From positions 1-38,199 of the forward strand of contig SFEP01000016.1 in NCBI GenBank assembly GCA_004557185.1: 38,199 bases of DNA. Direction: 5' to 3'. The notes under the pieces were generated by a model that saw only the letters and a list, made by a program, of their open reading frames with translations, was not told the DNA's origin and searched no databases. Every line of letters starts with the position of its first letter. Positions within the stretch are counted from its first letter, which is position 1. Origin of the DNA: Bacteroidales bacterium. Lineage in GTDB: Bacteria; Bacteroidota; Bacteroidia; Bacteroidales; Bacteroidaceae. Position numbers and translations under genes: made by a program. Shown here piece after piece: positions 1 to 7,692 of this stretch.

Positions 1-26
1 TCAGAGAGATGTTGCCTTATTACTAC

Positions 27-66
27 AAGAAATCGCAAGGATAATCCCCTGCGATTTCTTTTTTCG
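27..66 (+). terminator. Terminator of an upstream, off-window gene
   Basis: An 11-bp inverted repeat (27-37 with 50-60, loop of 12 nt) is followed by a run of T on the plus strand. This is the classical intrinsic terminator shape. It most likely ends a plus-strand gene lying left of the window. Confidence 0.75.
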
Positions 67-142
67 GCCATGTCAAGCCGGCTTGTTTCGGATGGTTACT
101 CTGAAGCGGCGTGTGCCAACAGGCTGCCTATGGCTGAAACAA

Positions 143-176
143 GAATGCCGCAAGCACGGGGCGGCTTGCGGCATTC
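143..176 (-). terminator. Probable rpsA terminator hairpin
   Basis: A perfect 13-bp inverted repeat (143-155 with 164-176, 8-nt loop) lies about 60 bp past the rpsA stop codon. Read on the minus strand it is followed by TTGTTT, a short imperfect T tract. No other gene is visible in 1-236. Confidence 0.65.
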
Positions 177-236
177 GTTAAGAGAAATCTGCTTGCAGGG
201 CTAATTTGAGCGCTGCGCAGACGGGGTTAGGCTTGA

Positions 237-2027
237 TTACTCACCTTTTTCCATCTTGGCCTTCAGAGCGGCGAGGTCAGCGATGTCGCCGAGGCTCGTT
301 GAAGCAGCCTGGTTCTGGATGGTAGCGGTAGCCTCCTCCTTACGGGGAGCAGCCTTGCGGGCAGCCTTGCGCTCTGCGCGGGCTTCGCTTCGCTGTGCAT
401 CCTCGAAGGTGCGGCTGTGAGAAAGGATGATGCGCTTGAGCTCCTTGTTGAACTCAATCACCTTGAAGGGAAGTTTTTCGCCTTCCTTGGCGTGCGAGTG
501 ATCCTCCTTCACGAGGTGCTTGGGAGTGGCGAAACCTTCTACGCCATACTCAAGCTGCACTACGGCACCCTTGTCCATGAGTTCGATGATAGTACCCTCG
601 TGTACGCTGCCTTCAGTGAATACAGTGGCAAATACGTCCCAAGGATTCTCCTCGAGCTGCTTGTGACCGAGAGAGAGACGACGGTTGACCGTGTCGATGT
701 CGAGTACAACAACCTCGATGTTGGCACCAATCTGAGTAAATTCAGAGGGGTGCTTGATCTTCTTGGTCCAAGAGAGGTCTGAGATGTGGATAAGGCCGTC
801 TACACCCTCTTCAAGTTCTACGAATACGCCGAAGCTGGTGAAGTTGCGCACCTTGGCTTGGTGGCGTGAACCTACAGGGTACTTCACTTCGATGTCCTTC
901 CAGGGGTCGTCCTTGAGCTGCTTGATGCCGAGTGACATCTTGCGGTCTTCACGGTTCAGGTTGATGATGACAGCCTCAACCTCGTCGCCTACCTTCAGGA
1001 AGTCCTGAGCAGAACGCAGGTGCAGGCTCCAGCTCATTTCGCTCACGTGGATGAGACCTTCAACGCCGGGAGCAATCTCAACGAATGCGCCGTAGTCAGC
1101 CATGACAACAACCTTACCCTTTACCTTATCGCCCACCTTGAGGTTAGGATCGAGGGCATCCCAAGGATGCGGGGTGAGCTGCTTCAGACCAAGAGCGATG
1201 CGCTTCTTTTCTTCATCGAAGTCGAGGATAACCACGTTGAGCTTTTGGTCAAGCTGTACGATTTCGCGGGGATCATTTACGCGGCCCCAAGACAGGTCGG
1301 TGATGTGGATGAGACCATCTACGCCACCCAGGTCGATAAATACGCCGTAGGAAGTGATGTTCTTGACAGTACCTTCGAGCACCTGGCCCTTCTCGAGCTT
1401 CGAAATGATTTCCTGCTTCTGGGCTTCGAGTTCGGCCTCGATGAGTGCCTTGTGCGACACTACCACATTCTTGTACTCCTGGTTGATCTTGACTACCTGG
1501 AACTCCATCGTCTTGCCTACGAATACGTCGTAGTCGCGGATGGGCTTCACGTCAATCTGCGAACCGGGCAAGAAGGCCTCGATGCCGAAGATGTCTACAA
1601 TCATACCGCCCTTCGTGCGGCACTTGATGTAACCCTTGATGACTTCCTTGCTCTCAAGGGCTGCATTGACACGCTCCCAAGACTTGCTGGCACGAGCCTT
1701 CTTGTGCGAGAGTACGAGCTGGCCACGCTTGTCTTCCTGATTGTCAACGTAAACTTCAACCACGTCACCCACCTTCAGTTCGGGGTTGTAGCGGAATTCG
1801 CTTACGGGGATGATGCCATCGCTCTTGTAGCCGATGTTTACAACAACCTCGCGCTTGTTGATAGAGATAACCGTACCTTCCACAACCTCGTTCTCGTTGA
1901 CACGGCCAAGGGTGCTGTCGTAGGCTTTCTCTTGTTCTTCCTTGCTGTCGGTTGAGGTAACGGTACCGTTTTCGAATGCGTCCCAGTCGAAATCAGACAG
2001 CGGTTCAATGTGCTTTAAGTTCTCCAT
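237..2027 (-). CDS. rpsA: 30S ribosomal protein S1
   Basis: RNA-binding ribosomal protein that docks mRNA on the 30S subunit; this matters in Bacteroidetes, where Shine-Dalgarno sequences are weak and A/U-rich leaders are used. The 596-residue protein holds six S1 (OB-fold) repeats, at roughly residues 45-110, 120-190, 210-280, 298-368, 383-456 and 472-540. The later repeats carry the typical GVFIDLGGVDGLIH / SDLSW pattern. A Lys/Arg/Ala-rich tail follows (about 540-596). The length fits Bacteroidales S1 (about 600 residues). The ATG at 2027 is the first Met and follows an A/T-rich stretch, as expected for S1-assisted initiation. A TAnnTTTG promoter element lies about 140 bp upstream. Confidence 0.97.
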   Translation of the reverse strand: MENLKHIEPLSDFDWDAFENGTVTSTDSKEEQEKAYDSTLGRVNENEVVEGTVISINKREVVVNIGYKSDGIIPVSEFRYNPELKVGDVVEVYVDNQEDKRGQLVLSHKKARASKSWERVNAALESKEVIKGYIKCRTKGGMIVDIFGIEAFLPGSQIDVKPIRDYDVFVGKTMEFQVVKINQEYKNVVVSHKALIEAELEAQKQEIISKLEKGQVLEGTVKNITSYGVFIDLGGVDGLIHITDLSWGRVNDPREIVQLDQKLNVVILDFDEEKKRIALGLKQLTPHPWDALDPNLKVGDKVKGKVVVMADYGAFVEIAPGVEGLIHVSEMSWSLHLRSAQDFLKVGDEVEAVIINLNREDRKMSLGIKQLKDDPWKDIEVKYPVGSRHQAKVRNFTSFGVFVELEEGVDGLIHISDLSWTKKIKHPSEFTQIGANIEVVVLDIDTVNRRLSLGHKQLEENPWDVFATVFTEGSVHEGTIIELMDKGAVVQLEYGVEGFATPKHLVKEDHSHAKEGEKLPFKVIEFNKELKRIILSHSRTFEDAQRSEARAERKAARKAAPRKEEATATIQNQAASTSLGDIADLAALKAKMEKGE

Positions 2028-2164
2028 TTAAAAAGTTAATATAAAATGATTAGTACTAAGAGCAGGTTTCAGCAGGTCTTTGCCCGAAGGGACGGGGTGG
2101 GCGCACGGCCCTAAATGGAGAGATTGCCCGAACGGGGAGTGCCGGCCTTTACCAAACTCGCGTG

Positions 2165-2172
2165 CAAAGGTA
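2165..2172 (-). promoter_or_regulatory. -7 element of the rpsA promoter
   Basis: On the minus strand this reads TACCTTTG, a match to the Bacteroidetes -7 consensus TAnnTTTG. No clear TTTG is found 19-21 nt upstream, so the -33 box is weak. It predicts a 5' leader of about 130 nt for rpsA. Confidence 0.55.
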
Positions 2173-2395
2173 CTGTTTTTCCACTACATACGCTGCCGCG
2201 CCGCTTGTTTTTTACATTTACCTCCCATTATTATTTACTGTGTAGTGGTTGACGCTCTCGCGGCGGGGCTCGAGGGATGACCGTGCTGGCTCTCATTGCC
2301 ACCGCATTTAAGGCAATAATTGTAAAAGGCACATTACGTTTTACGCGTTTAGCGTTGAAAACCATGCACTTTTCCAAGGTTTCTTTTGTCAAAAT

Positions 2396-2426
2396 GTTGT
2401 TAATCAGCGTAGAACCCCTAACTTTG
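2396..2426 (+). promoter_or_regulatory. Promoter of the winged-helix gene
   Basis: TAACTTTG (2419-2426) matches the Bacteroidetes -7 box. A TTG at 2397-2399 sits 19 nt upstream in the -33 position. The predicted start site is about 50-55 nt before the ATG at 2487. Confidence 0.7.
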
Positions 2427-2486
2427 CATCGTATTTCAAGCGTTGCGATGTGCAGCGCGCTATGTAGAACCTTTTACAAACAAATT

Positions 2487-2690
2487 ATGTTGCAGGAAAA
2501 AGCAGGCGAACTCGCCGGTAAAGTATGGGAGGTCCTTCACACCGAAGGCGAACTCTCTGGTAAGGATTTGAAGAAGGCTGTGAAGGCCAAGAGTGAAAAG
2601 GACCTTTATCTGGCACTCGGTTGGTTGCTCCGCGAGGACAAGCTCACCGTGGCTGAGGCCGAGAAGGACATCCTTGTTTCGCTGAAGTAA
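2487..2690 (+). CDS. Small winged helix-turn-helix protein (DUF2582-like)
   Basis: A 67-residue protein beginning MLQEKAGELAGKVWEVLHTE and ending DILVSLK. The pattern (helix with GKVWEVL, then LSGKDLKKAVKAKSEKDLYLALGWLLREDKL) is a compact winged helix resembling the Bacteroidetes DUF2582 family, for which no biochemical role is established. The reading frame stays open upstream to 2277, but the promoter ends at 2426 and an ATG follows at 2487 with family-like sequence, so I chose 2487. It is a single-gene unit with terminator hairpins directly after the stop. It faces the sigma-factor gene tail to tail. DNA binding is an inference from the fold. Confidence 0.85.
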   Translation: MLQEKAGELAGKVWEVLHTEGELSGKDLKKAVKAKSEKDLYLALGWLLREDKLTVAEAEKDILVSLK

Positions 2691-2708
2691 ACACAACAAG
2701 ACATTACC

Positions 2709-2735
2709 GCAAACAGCCGAGCGGCTGTTTTGCAA
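2709..2735 (+). terminator. First terminator hairpin after the winged-helix gene
   Basis: AAACAGCC (2711-2718) pairs with GGCTGTTT (2723-2730) over a 4-nt loop, and a short T run (TTTTGC) follows. It starts about 20 nt after the stop codon. Confidence 0.6.
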
Positions 2736-2743
2736 ATAGAAGT

Positions 2744-2782
2744 AGAGAACATCCGATCACTTGGACGTTCTCTTTTCTTTTA
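2744..2782 (+). terminator. Second terminator hairpin after the winged-helix gene
   Basis: An 11-bp stem with one mismatch (2744-2754 with 2763-2773, 8-nt loop) is followed by TTTCTTTTA. It is stronger than the hairpin at 2709 and blocks read-through into the convergent sigma-factor gene. Confidence 0.7.
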
Positions 2783-2854
2783 TCTGTCTATGGGTTCGAT
2801 GGGGCTTTGTGAAAAGCGTACATGTGCACGCCATGCTTCCTTTATATATATGCC

Positions 2855-3712
2855 TTACAGGAAGCAGCGCAGAATGTTACCGACGTTGGCAGTGCGAAGC
2901 AGGGCAAGGCCCTTTTCGCGGATTTGGCGAACCCGTTCGCGGCTGAGGTGCATGCGGCGTGCTATTTCCTCGATGCAGAGCTCGGGAGCCTTGATGCCGT
3001 ACGACATGCGTAGTATCATCTCCTCGCGGGTGGGCAGGGAGTGTAAGGCGCGGTCTACCTCGGCCACGAGCGATTCGGCCGACATTTCGGGGTCGCTCTG
3101 TGTGCTGTCGTGGTTGGGCAGGAGGTCGAGCAGGCAGGTGTTGTCGTCTTCTGCCAGCGGGGCGTCCACCGACAGATGCTTGCCTTGCGTTTCCAGGGCA
3201 GCCACCACTTTGTCGGGGTCCATTTCGAGGGCTGTGGCTATTTCTTCTACTGATGGCCGGCGTTCGTGTTGTTGCACAAACTGGTTGCAAAAGCGGTTCA
3301 CCTTGTTGGCATTGCTCACCTGGTTCTGTGGGAGGCGTACGATGCGGCTGTCTTCGGCCAAGGCTTGCAGAATGCTTTGGCGTATCCACCATACGGCGTA
3401 GGATATGAACTTGAAGCCGCGCGTTTCGTCGAACTTTTGTGCGGCCGTCAGCAGACCTACGTTGCCCTCGTTGATGAGGTCAATGAGGCTAAGCCCCTGG
3501 CCCTGGTACTGCTTGGCCACTGAAACGACAAACCGCAGATTGGCTTTTGTGAGTTTCTCAAGGGCTTCTTGGTCGCCTTTCTTGATGCGGCGGGCGAGTT
3601 CGGCCTCTTCTTCCACGCCGATCATGTCCTCCTTGCTGATTTCCTGCAAGTAGCGGTCAAGCGACTCCCCTTCCCGGTTGGTAATAAGCTGTGTGATTTT
3701 TAGTTGACGCAT
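2855..3712 (-). CDS. RpoD/SigA-family sigma-70 factor, divergent
   Basis: A 285-residue sigma factor that directs RNA polymerase to promoters. Seen: region 1.2 (SLDRYLQEI), region 2 (NLRFVVSVAKQYQGQGLS, DLINEGNVGL, FDETRGFKFISYAVWWIRQSI), region 3 (SRIVRLPQNQ, then ERRPSVEEIATAL) and region 4.2 with the recognition helix LSRERVRQIREKGLALLR. Length and the MRQLKIT start match the short Bacteroidetes primary sigma, which lacks region 1.1. Regions 3 and 4 differ clearly from the Bacteroides fragilis-type protein as I remember it: LPTREEMILRMSYGI replaces LTDREKEIIQMFFGI, and the tail ends NILRCFL. It may be a second RpoD-like (group 2) factor rather than the principal sigma. ATG at 3712. A TACTTTTG box lies about 30 bp upstream. 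Confidence 0.93.
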   Translation of the reverse strand: MRQLKITQLITNREGESLDRYLQEISKEDMIGVEEEAELARRIKKGDQEALEKLTKANLRFVVSVAKQYQGQGLSLIDLINEGNVGLLTAAQKFDETRGFKFISYAVWWIRQSILQALAEDSRIVRLPQNQVSNANKVNRFCNQFVQQHERRPSVEEIATALEMDPDKVVAALETQGKHLSVDAPLAEDDNTCLLDLLPNHDSTQSDPEMSAESLVAEVDRALHSLPTREEMILRMSYGIKAPELCIEEIARRMHLSRERVRQIREKGLALLRTANVGNILRCFL

Positions 3713-3742
3713 CGTCTCGTAGTTTTTGGTTTATGACGGAGC

Positions 3743-3750
3743 CAAAAGTA
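3743..3750 (-). promoter_or_regulatory. -7 element of the sigma-factor promoter
   Basis: The minus strand reads TACTTTTG, matching TAnnTTTG, about 30 bp before the ATG. The -33 region is A/T-rich without an exact TTTG. Confidence 0.5.
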
Positions 3751-3945
3751 GGGTAATTCGCTAAATATAAAAAACATGCTTTCGCGTATTCTTGTCAAAT
3801 GTGTTGTAAAGCAGAAGCCGGCATTGCCTATCCCTTCGATTTGTCAACTCTACTTGTTCTTTTTTACGCTTCATTTGCTTTACTCTCTTAGTAATCACGA
3901 TAGGGATGTTGGTTGGAAAAAGATGAAATGCGGGTAAATACCTTT

Positions 3946-4190
3946 GGCCAAAACTGAAAACCTGCGGTGTTTCGTTTTGTCCTTCTCTCGCCTTGCACTC
4001 ACATTGGCTTCGCCGAAGTTAGGCTGCGGCTCGGAAGGCCAAAACTGAAAACCTGCGGTGTTTCGTTTTGTCCTTCACTCGCCTTGCACTACTTTGGCTT
4101 CGCCGAAGTTAGGCTGCGGCTCGGAAGGCCAAAACTGAAAACCTGCGGTGTTTCGTTTTGCCCTTCACTCGCCTTGCACTAACTTTGCGC
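3946..4190 (+). repeat. Tandem 90-91 bp repeat, 2.7 copies, each with a promoter-like core
   Basis: Unit 1 is 3946-4036 (91 bp), unit 2 is 4037-4126 (90 bp), and a truncated unit 3 starts at 4127 and ends near 4190. Units start GGCCAAAACTGAAAACC, contain TTTCGTTTTG, and end with a short palindrome (CTTCGCCGAAG) and TCGGAAGG. Each carries TTTG followed 19 nt later by a -7-like box: TCACATTG (3999), TACTTTG (4090) and TAACTTTG (4180). Only the last matches the consensus exactly. The array fills most of the 510-bp gap 3713-4222 and ends just before the DUF3078 gene. Short reading frames through it are repeat artefacts. Confidence 0.9.
4157..4187 (+). promoter_or_regulatory. Consensus promoter of the DUF3078 gene
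   Basis: TTTG (4157-4160), exactly 19 nt, then TAACTTTG (4180-4187): a full match to the Bacteroidetes primary promoter consensus. It lies in the third repeat unit, 35 bp before the ATG at 4223. Confidence 0.85.
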
Positions 4191-4222
4191 CATTCTTTTT
4201 CTGTAAAATTTATCATACAACG

Positions 4223-5590
4223 ATGAAATACGTAGCTTATTGGCCCAGCCTGCTTCTTTCTATTATATTATTATGGAGTGTTGCTCTGCCTGTTGGGGCG
4301 CAGCATCATAAATCGAGTCAGTCGGATGCACGTGTTAGGTTGTATCAGACGCAGGCCGCTGGCGTGGCGCGACGTTATGCCGCTGTGCTCGACAGCATGC
4401 GCACGCTTTATGCCAGTTGGCATTACACGGGAGCCGACACGCTGGCCAATCCTTATTATATATCGCTCTTCGGGCAGCCCTCGCTCCACTCGCATGTGCT
4501 GCAGCGTAGCTATGCCGTGGGGACGGGGCGTGAGGCTGTGCAGCCCTCCTGCGGCAGCATGTCGGAGCATGCCGACAACCTCGTGCAGTGGTCCGACGCG
4601 TTGCTGTTATCCATCTATGCCCGCCAGCCTTGGCTTGTGCCCGCTCAGGAGGCCGGCTCGGGTCTGCTCGATGTGTCGGATAAAATCAAGGAAGGGGTGA
4701 AGGCGCAGGAGAAACTGGCCGACAAGTATCAGAACGAGGCTGCCCCCGTGCCGCAAGAGCCCGTCATTACCGACGAGGATTTGGCCGTTGAGGTGCGCAA
4801 GCCCAACTTCTGGACTTTCAGCACCAACTTCAGTCTGCAGTTTACGCAGAGCTACATCTCCGACAACTGGTACCAGGGCGGTGAAAGCAACTATTCGCTG
4901 CTCGGTTCTACCACCATCAATGCCAACTACAACAACCAGCGCAAGTTCATATTTAATAACTGTCTGGAAATGCGTCTTGGTTTCCAGACGTCGCAAAACG
5001 ATGATGAGCACAAGTTCCTCACCAATTCCGACCTCCTGCGTCTGACCAACAAACTCGGTCTGCGCGCCACCAAGCACTGGTACTACACCATGACACTGCA
5101 AAGCTGGACCCAGTTCTACAAGGGTTATAAGAAGAACGACCCCAAGGTTTATTCAGACTTCATGTCGCCCTTCGAGTCGCTCCTCTCGTTAGGTATGGAC
5201 TACGAGGCTAAACTCAAGCGCTTCCAAATCTCTGCCTCGCTTTCGCCCATCGCCGTCAAGTTTAAGAGTGTGAGCCGTAAGGGGCTCGCCACATCGTTTG
5301 GCATCAACGAAGGCCATCGCACCGACTGGTCCTACGGTTCGAATATCACCGTCAAATACAGCTGGCAGATAGCCAAGAACATCAAATACGACGCTCGCAT
5401 CTATTTCTTCTCCGACTATTCCAAAACGCAGATTGAGTGGGAAAACACCATCAACCTCAGCATCAACAAATACCTCTCCACCAAGCTCTTCTTCTATCCC
5501 CGCTTCGACGATGCTCGCCAGCGTAAGGAGGGTGAATCCTACTTCCAGTTCAAGGAACTTCTCAGTCTTGGCCTGAACATGAACTTCTGA
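4223..5590 (+). CDS. DUF3078 family envelope protein
   Basis: A 455-residue predicted secreted or outer-membrane protein. The N-terminus MKYVAYWPSLLLSIILLWSV...GAQ is a clear signal peptide cleaved near residue 27. A helical, Ala-rich segment follows to about residue 190. The C-terminal 260 residues are rich in alternating aromatic/polar strands (FWTFSTNFSLQFTQSYISDN, WYQGGESNYSLLG, ending LLSLGLNMNF) typical of DUF3078. Such strands, plus a terminal aromatic residue, suggest a beta-barrel; function is unknown. The frame stays open upstream to 4148, but that part overlaps the promoter repeat, so the ATG at 4223 is chosen. It is a single gene behind the tandem promoter repeats, so transcription may be strong or variable. 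Confidence 0.88.
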   Translation: MKYVAYWPSLLLSIILLWSVALPVGAQHHKSSQSDARVRLYQTQAAGVARRYAAVLDSMRTLYASWHYTGADTLANPYYISLFGQPSLHSHVLQRSYAVGTGREAVQPSCGSMSEHADNLVQWSDALLLSIYARQPWLVPAQEAGSGLLDVSDKIKEGVKAQEKLADKYQNEAAPVPQEPVITDEDLAVEVRKPNFWTFSTNFSLQFTQSYISDNWYQGGESNYSLLGSTTINANYNNQRKFIFNNCLEMRLGFQTSQNDDEHKFLTNSDLLRLTNKLGLRATKHWYYTMTLQSWTQFYKGYKKNDPKVYSDFMSPFESLLSLGMDYEAKLKRFQISASLSPIAVKFKSVSRKGLATSFGINEGHRTDWSYGSNITVKYSWQIAKNIKYDARIYFFSDYSKTQIEWENTINLSINKYLSTKLFFYPRFDDARQRKEGESYFQFKELLSLGLNMNF

Positions 5591-5867
5591 TGAGCGGCCG
5601 CCTTGGGCTCTCCTATGCTAAATGTGCCGAATGGACAATTATATGCCACGAGCCTCTTTAACAAATGCAAATTTCAGACGGAATGAAAACTAAAATGCTT
5701 GACGCGGTTTTCTTATGTCAAGCGTTGTTCTGATTTTTGCACTGTAAACGTTAGGAAATAAGCAGAACGGCTTACAAGTTGCAAGAACAGGACGCCGCGT
5801 GAAGCCCCTTGCGCAAGTCATCTGCCCCCTTCTCTGACAAGTATTATTCACCAAACACCTCAGCACT

Positions 5868-6713
5868 ATGAAACGTTTTTTGCTCCTCCAACTTCTGCTG
5901 ACAGTATGCGTTGTTCGTGCCGCAGCCATGAGTTACGACGAAGCACGCTCACGTGCCTGGTTCCTGACCGACAAGATGGCGTATGAGTTGAACCTCACTC
6001 CTGAGCAGTATGAATGCGCCTACGAAATCAACCTGACTTACCTCATGCACGTTCGCACTGAGAGCGACTGCTTTGGCGCCTATTACCGCTACCGCGATGC
6101 CGACCTGCGCTGCGTGCTCACCAAGTGGCAGTACGACCTTTACGCCACGCTGTCCTACTTCACCCTGCCTCTGCGCTGGTTGCGCGGCGCTTGGGTCTTC
6201 CCCATCTACAACCATTATGCTGTGGGCACTTGCTACTACGCACCGCCTTCCATCTACCACACCTTCCACGGTGCCAACTGGATTCGCCGTTCGCATCACG
6301 CGCCCAGCCCCTACAAGCACCGTCACTTCCACAGCCGTCCGCCCAAGCCCTCGCGTCCTCATGTAGGTCACGCTCCGCTGCCCTCGCGTCCTGCACCCGG
6401 ACATTCCAGCGGTCATCACCGTCACGATAACGACAAGTTCCGTCCCGACAGAGGCAGCAGCACCCGTCCCGACAGAGGCAGCAGCACCCGTCCCGACAGA
6501 GGCAGCAGCACCCGTCCCGACAGAGGCAGCAGTACCCGTCCTGACAGAGGCAGCAGCATCCGCCCCGACAGAGGCAGCAGCACCCGTCCCAGCCGCAGTG
6601 CTTCACGTCAGACGGTGCAGAACAGCGGTAGAGGCGGACATGCCCGCCAAGCTTCAACCGCCCCGTCGCGTTCGGCCAGCAGCCGCTCGTTCGGTAACAG
6701 CCGCAATCACTAA
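5868..6713 (+). CDS. Secreted protein with Arg/Ser/His-rich octapeptide-repeat tail
   Basis: A 281-residue protein with no recognised family. A signal peptide (MKRFLLLQLLLTVCVVRAAA, about 1-20) is followed by a folded part (about 21-130) containing LTDKMAYELNLTPEQYECAY, reminiscent of the Spy/CpxP-like helical proteins common in Bacteroidetes. A His/Pro/Ser-rich stretch follows, then six copies of the octapeptide RPDRGSS(T/I), then an Arg/Ser tail. The low-complexity half is very basic, so surface or polyanion binding is possible (inference only). The 277 bp upstream (5591-5867) show no convincing promoter: a GATTTTTG near 5727 is only an approximate -7 box. Confidence 0.85.
   Translation: MKRFLLLQLLLTVCVVRAAAMSYDEARSRAWFLTDKMAYELNLTPEQYECAYEINLTYLMHVRTESDCFGAYYRYRDADLRCVLTKWQYDLYATLSYFTLPLRWLRGAWVFPIYNHYAVGTCYYAPPSIYHTFHGANWIRRSHHAPSPYKHRHFHSRPPKPSRPHVGHAPLPSRPAPGHSSGHHRHDNDKFRPDRGSSTRPDRGSSTRPDRGSSTRPDRGSSTRPDRGSSIRPDRGSSTRPSRSASRQTVQNSGRGGHARQASTAPSRSASSRSFGNSRNH
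6441..6584 (+). repeat. 24-bp in-frame tandem repeat, six copies
   Basis: Six consecutive 24-bp units start at 6441, 6465, 6489, 6513, 6537 and 6561. Each encodes RPDRGSST, except unit 5 (RPDRGSSI). Units differ by only a few bases. Because 24 is a multiple of three, gain or loss of units changes protein length without a frameshift. Confidence 0.95.
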
Positions 6714-6739
6714 ACCAGCCGTAAAGGTTACCCAAAAAC

Positions 6740-6785
6740 AACCCGGAGAATGACACACGTCGTGTCGTTCTCCGGGTTCTTTTTG
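6740..6785. terminator. Bidirectional terminator between convergent genes
   Basis: A long stem (AACCCGGAGAA with TTCTCCGGGTT, extended by GACAC/GTGTC) spans 6740-6778. It is flanked by AAAAACA on the left and TTCTTTTTG on the right, so it can stop transcription from both the octapeptide-repeat gene (plus) and the HU-like gene (minus). Confidence 0.8.
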
Positions 6786-6825
6786 GGTGGATGTGCAGGG
6801 CCGCGCCGCAGTCTTGTCGTGCGCC

Positions 6826-7455
6826 CTACGCTTTGCTTTCCGTCTGTTCGGCCAGCGAGTACAGGCGGTTGCGCGAGTTGCCGCCCTCAATCAGCAGCCC
6901 CTGCTGCACCAGTTGGTTGAGATGTCTGACGGCGTGGGTGCGTATGTAGCCCGTGATTTGCACAAACTCGCTGCGGCTGAACATGGGCAGGGGCTTGTTG
7001 GCCACATACTCGCGAATGCGCTCTACGACCACGTTGTCGGGCAGTTGCGGTATGGTGCGGTGTGGCCGTTGCGTGCGGTGAAAATCCACGTCCCACAGCT
7101 TCTCCATCAGTTCCTTTTTGGGGGTAAATGAAATGCCGCCGATGCTCAGGTGTCGGGCAGTTTGCGGGTCGTTCTTCTGCTTGATGAGCGAGTCGCTCAC
7201 CAGTTGCGGACTGAAGGTGCCCAGTCCCGGCACGTCCACGCGGTAGCCCAAAGCCAGCTGCGTGGCCACGTAGTTGCTCAAGGCATCGAACATGCCTTTC
7301 ATGTCCGCCGAACTGATGGTGCTCTGCTTCTCAATCACGCTCAGCATGGCGCGCTCGGTTGTACGTTTCTGGTCGGCCACTACGGGGAAGTAGCCTCTGC
7401 ACACGCCATCTTTATCCACAGGAAGAGGGCGAAGGTCAAATGTGATAACTGACAT
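6826..7455 (-). CDS. HU-like DNA-binding protein with C-terminal winged helix
   Basis: A 209-residue protein starting MSVITFDLRPL. Residues about 1-120 follow the Bacteroidetes HU-like (HU-HIG) pattern: TISSADMKGMFDALSNYVA, then GYRVDVPGLGTFSPQL for the core strands, then ISFTPKKELMEKL. The residues after about 140 look like a winged helix: VERIREYVANKPLPMFSRSE, then ITGYIRTHAVRHLNQLVQQG, with a wing ending GNSRNRLYSL. Ordinary HU-like members of this family are about 120-170 residues, so the extra domain is notable. An in-frame start at 7539 would add 28 unlike residues; 7455 is preferred. A nucleoid or regulatory role is inferred from the folds. Confidence 0.85.
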   Translation of the reverse strand: MSVITFDLRPLPVDKDGVCRGYFPVVADQKRTTERAMLSVIEKQSTISSADMKGMFDALSNYVATQLALGYRVDVPGLGTFSPQLVSDSLIKQKNDPQTARHLSIGGISFTPKKELMEKLWDVDFHRTQRPHRTIPQLPDNVVVERIREYVANKPLPMFSRSEFVQITGYIRTHAVRHLNQLVQQGLLIEGGNSRNRLYSLAEQTESKA

Positions 7456-7692
7456 GAATAGCGTTTTTAGCGTTATTAAAAAAGGTAAGTATCTCTCAAT
7501 CACAAATTTATAAATAATGCCTGAAGCCGCAAGCAACAAGGCCAGTGTTTTTTGAAGGTAAATAATACAGGAAACGTTGGCGTCTGACGTATTTCTTTTT
7601 CTAAAATCTTTGTTATCAATACAATATAGCCGTTTCGATAAAGCACATTCTCGTTCCTATATGCAGTGTAATGGTTTTTACACGGCACCCCG

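Noticed and set aside
3967..4182. 71-codon frame through the 90-bp tandem repeat
   Set aside because: It only translates the promoter repeat, and the downstream gene has its own signal peptide start at 4223.
7487..7503. Full promoter for the HU-like gene
   Set aside because: A TACCTTTT-like box (7480-7487, minus) and a TTTG (7503-7506) are present, but the spacing is 15 rather than 19 nt and the -7 box is imperfect.
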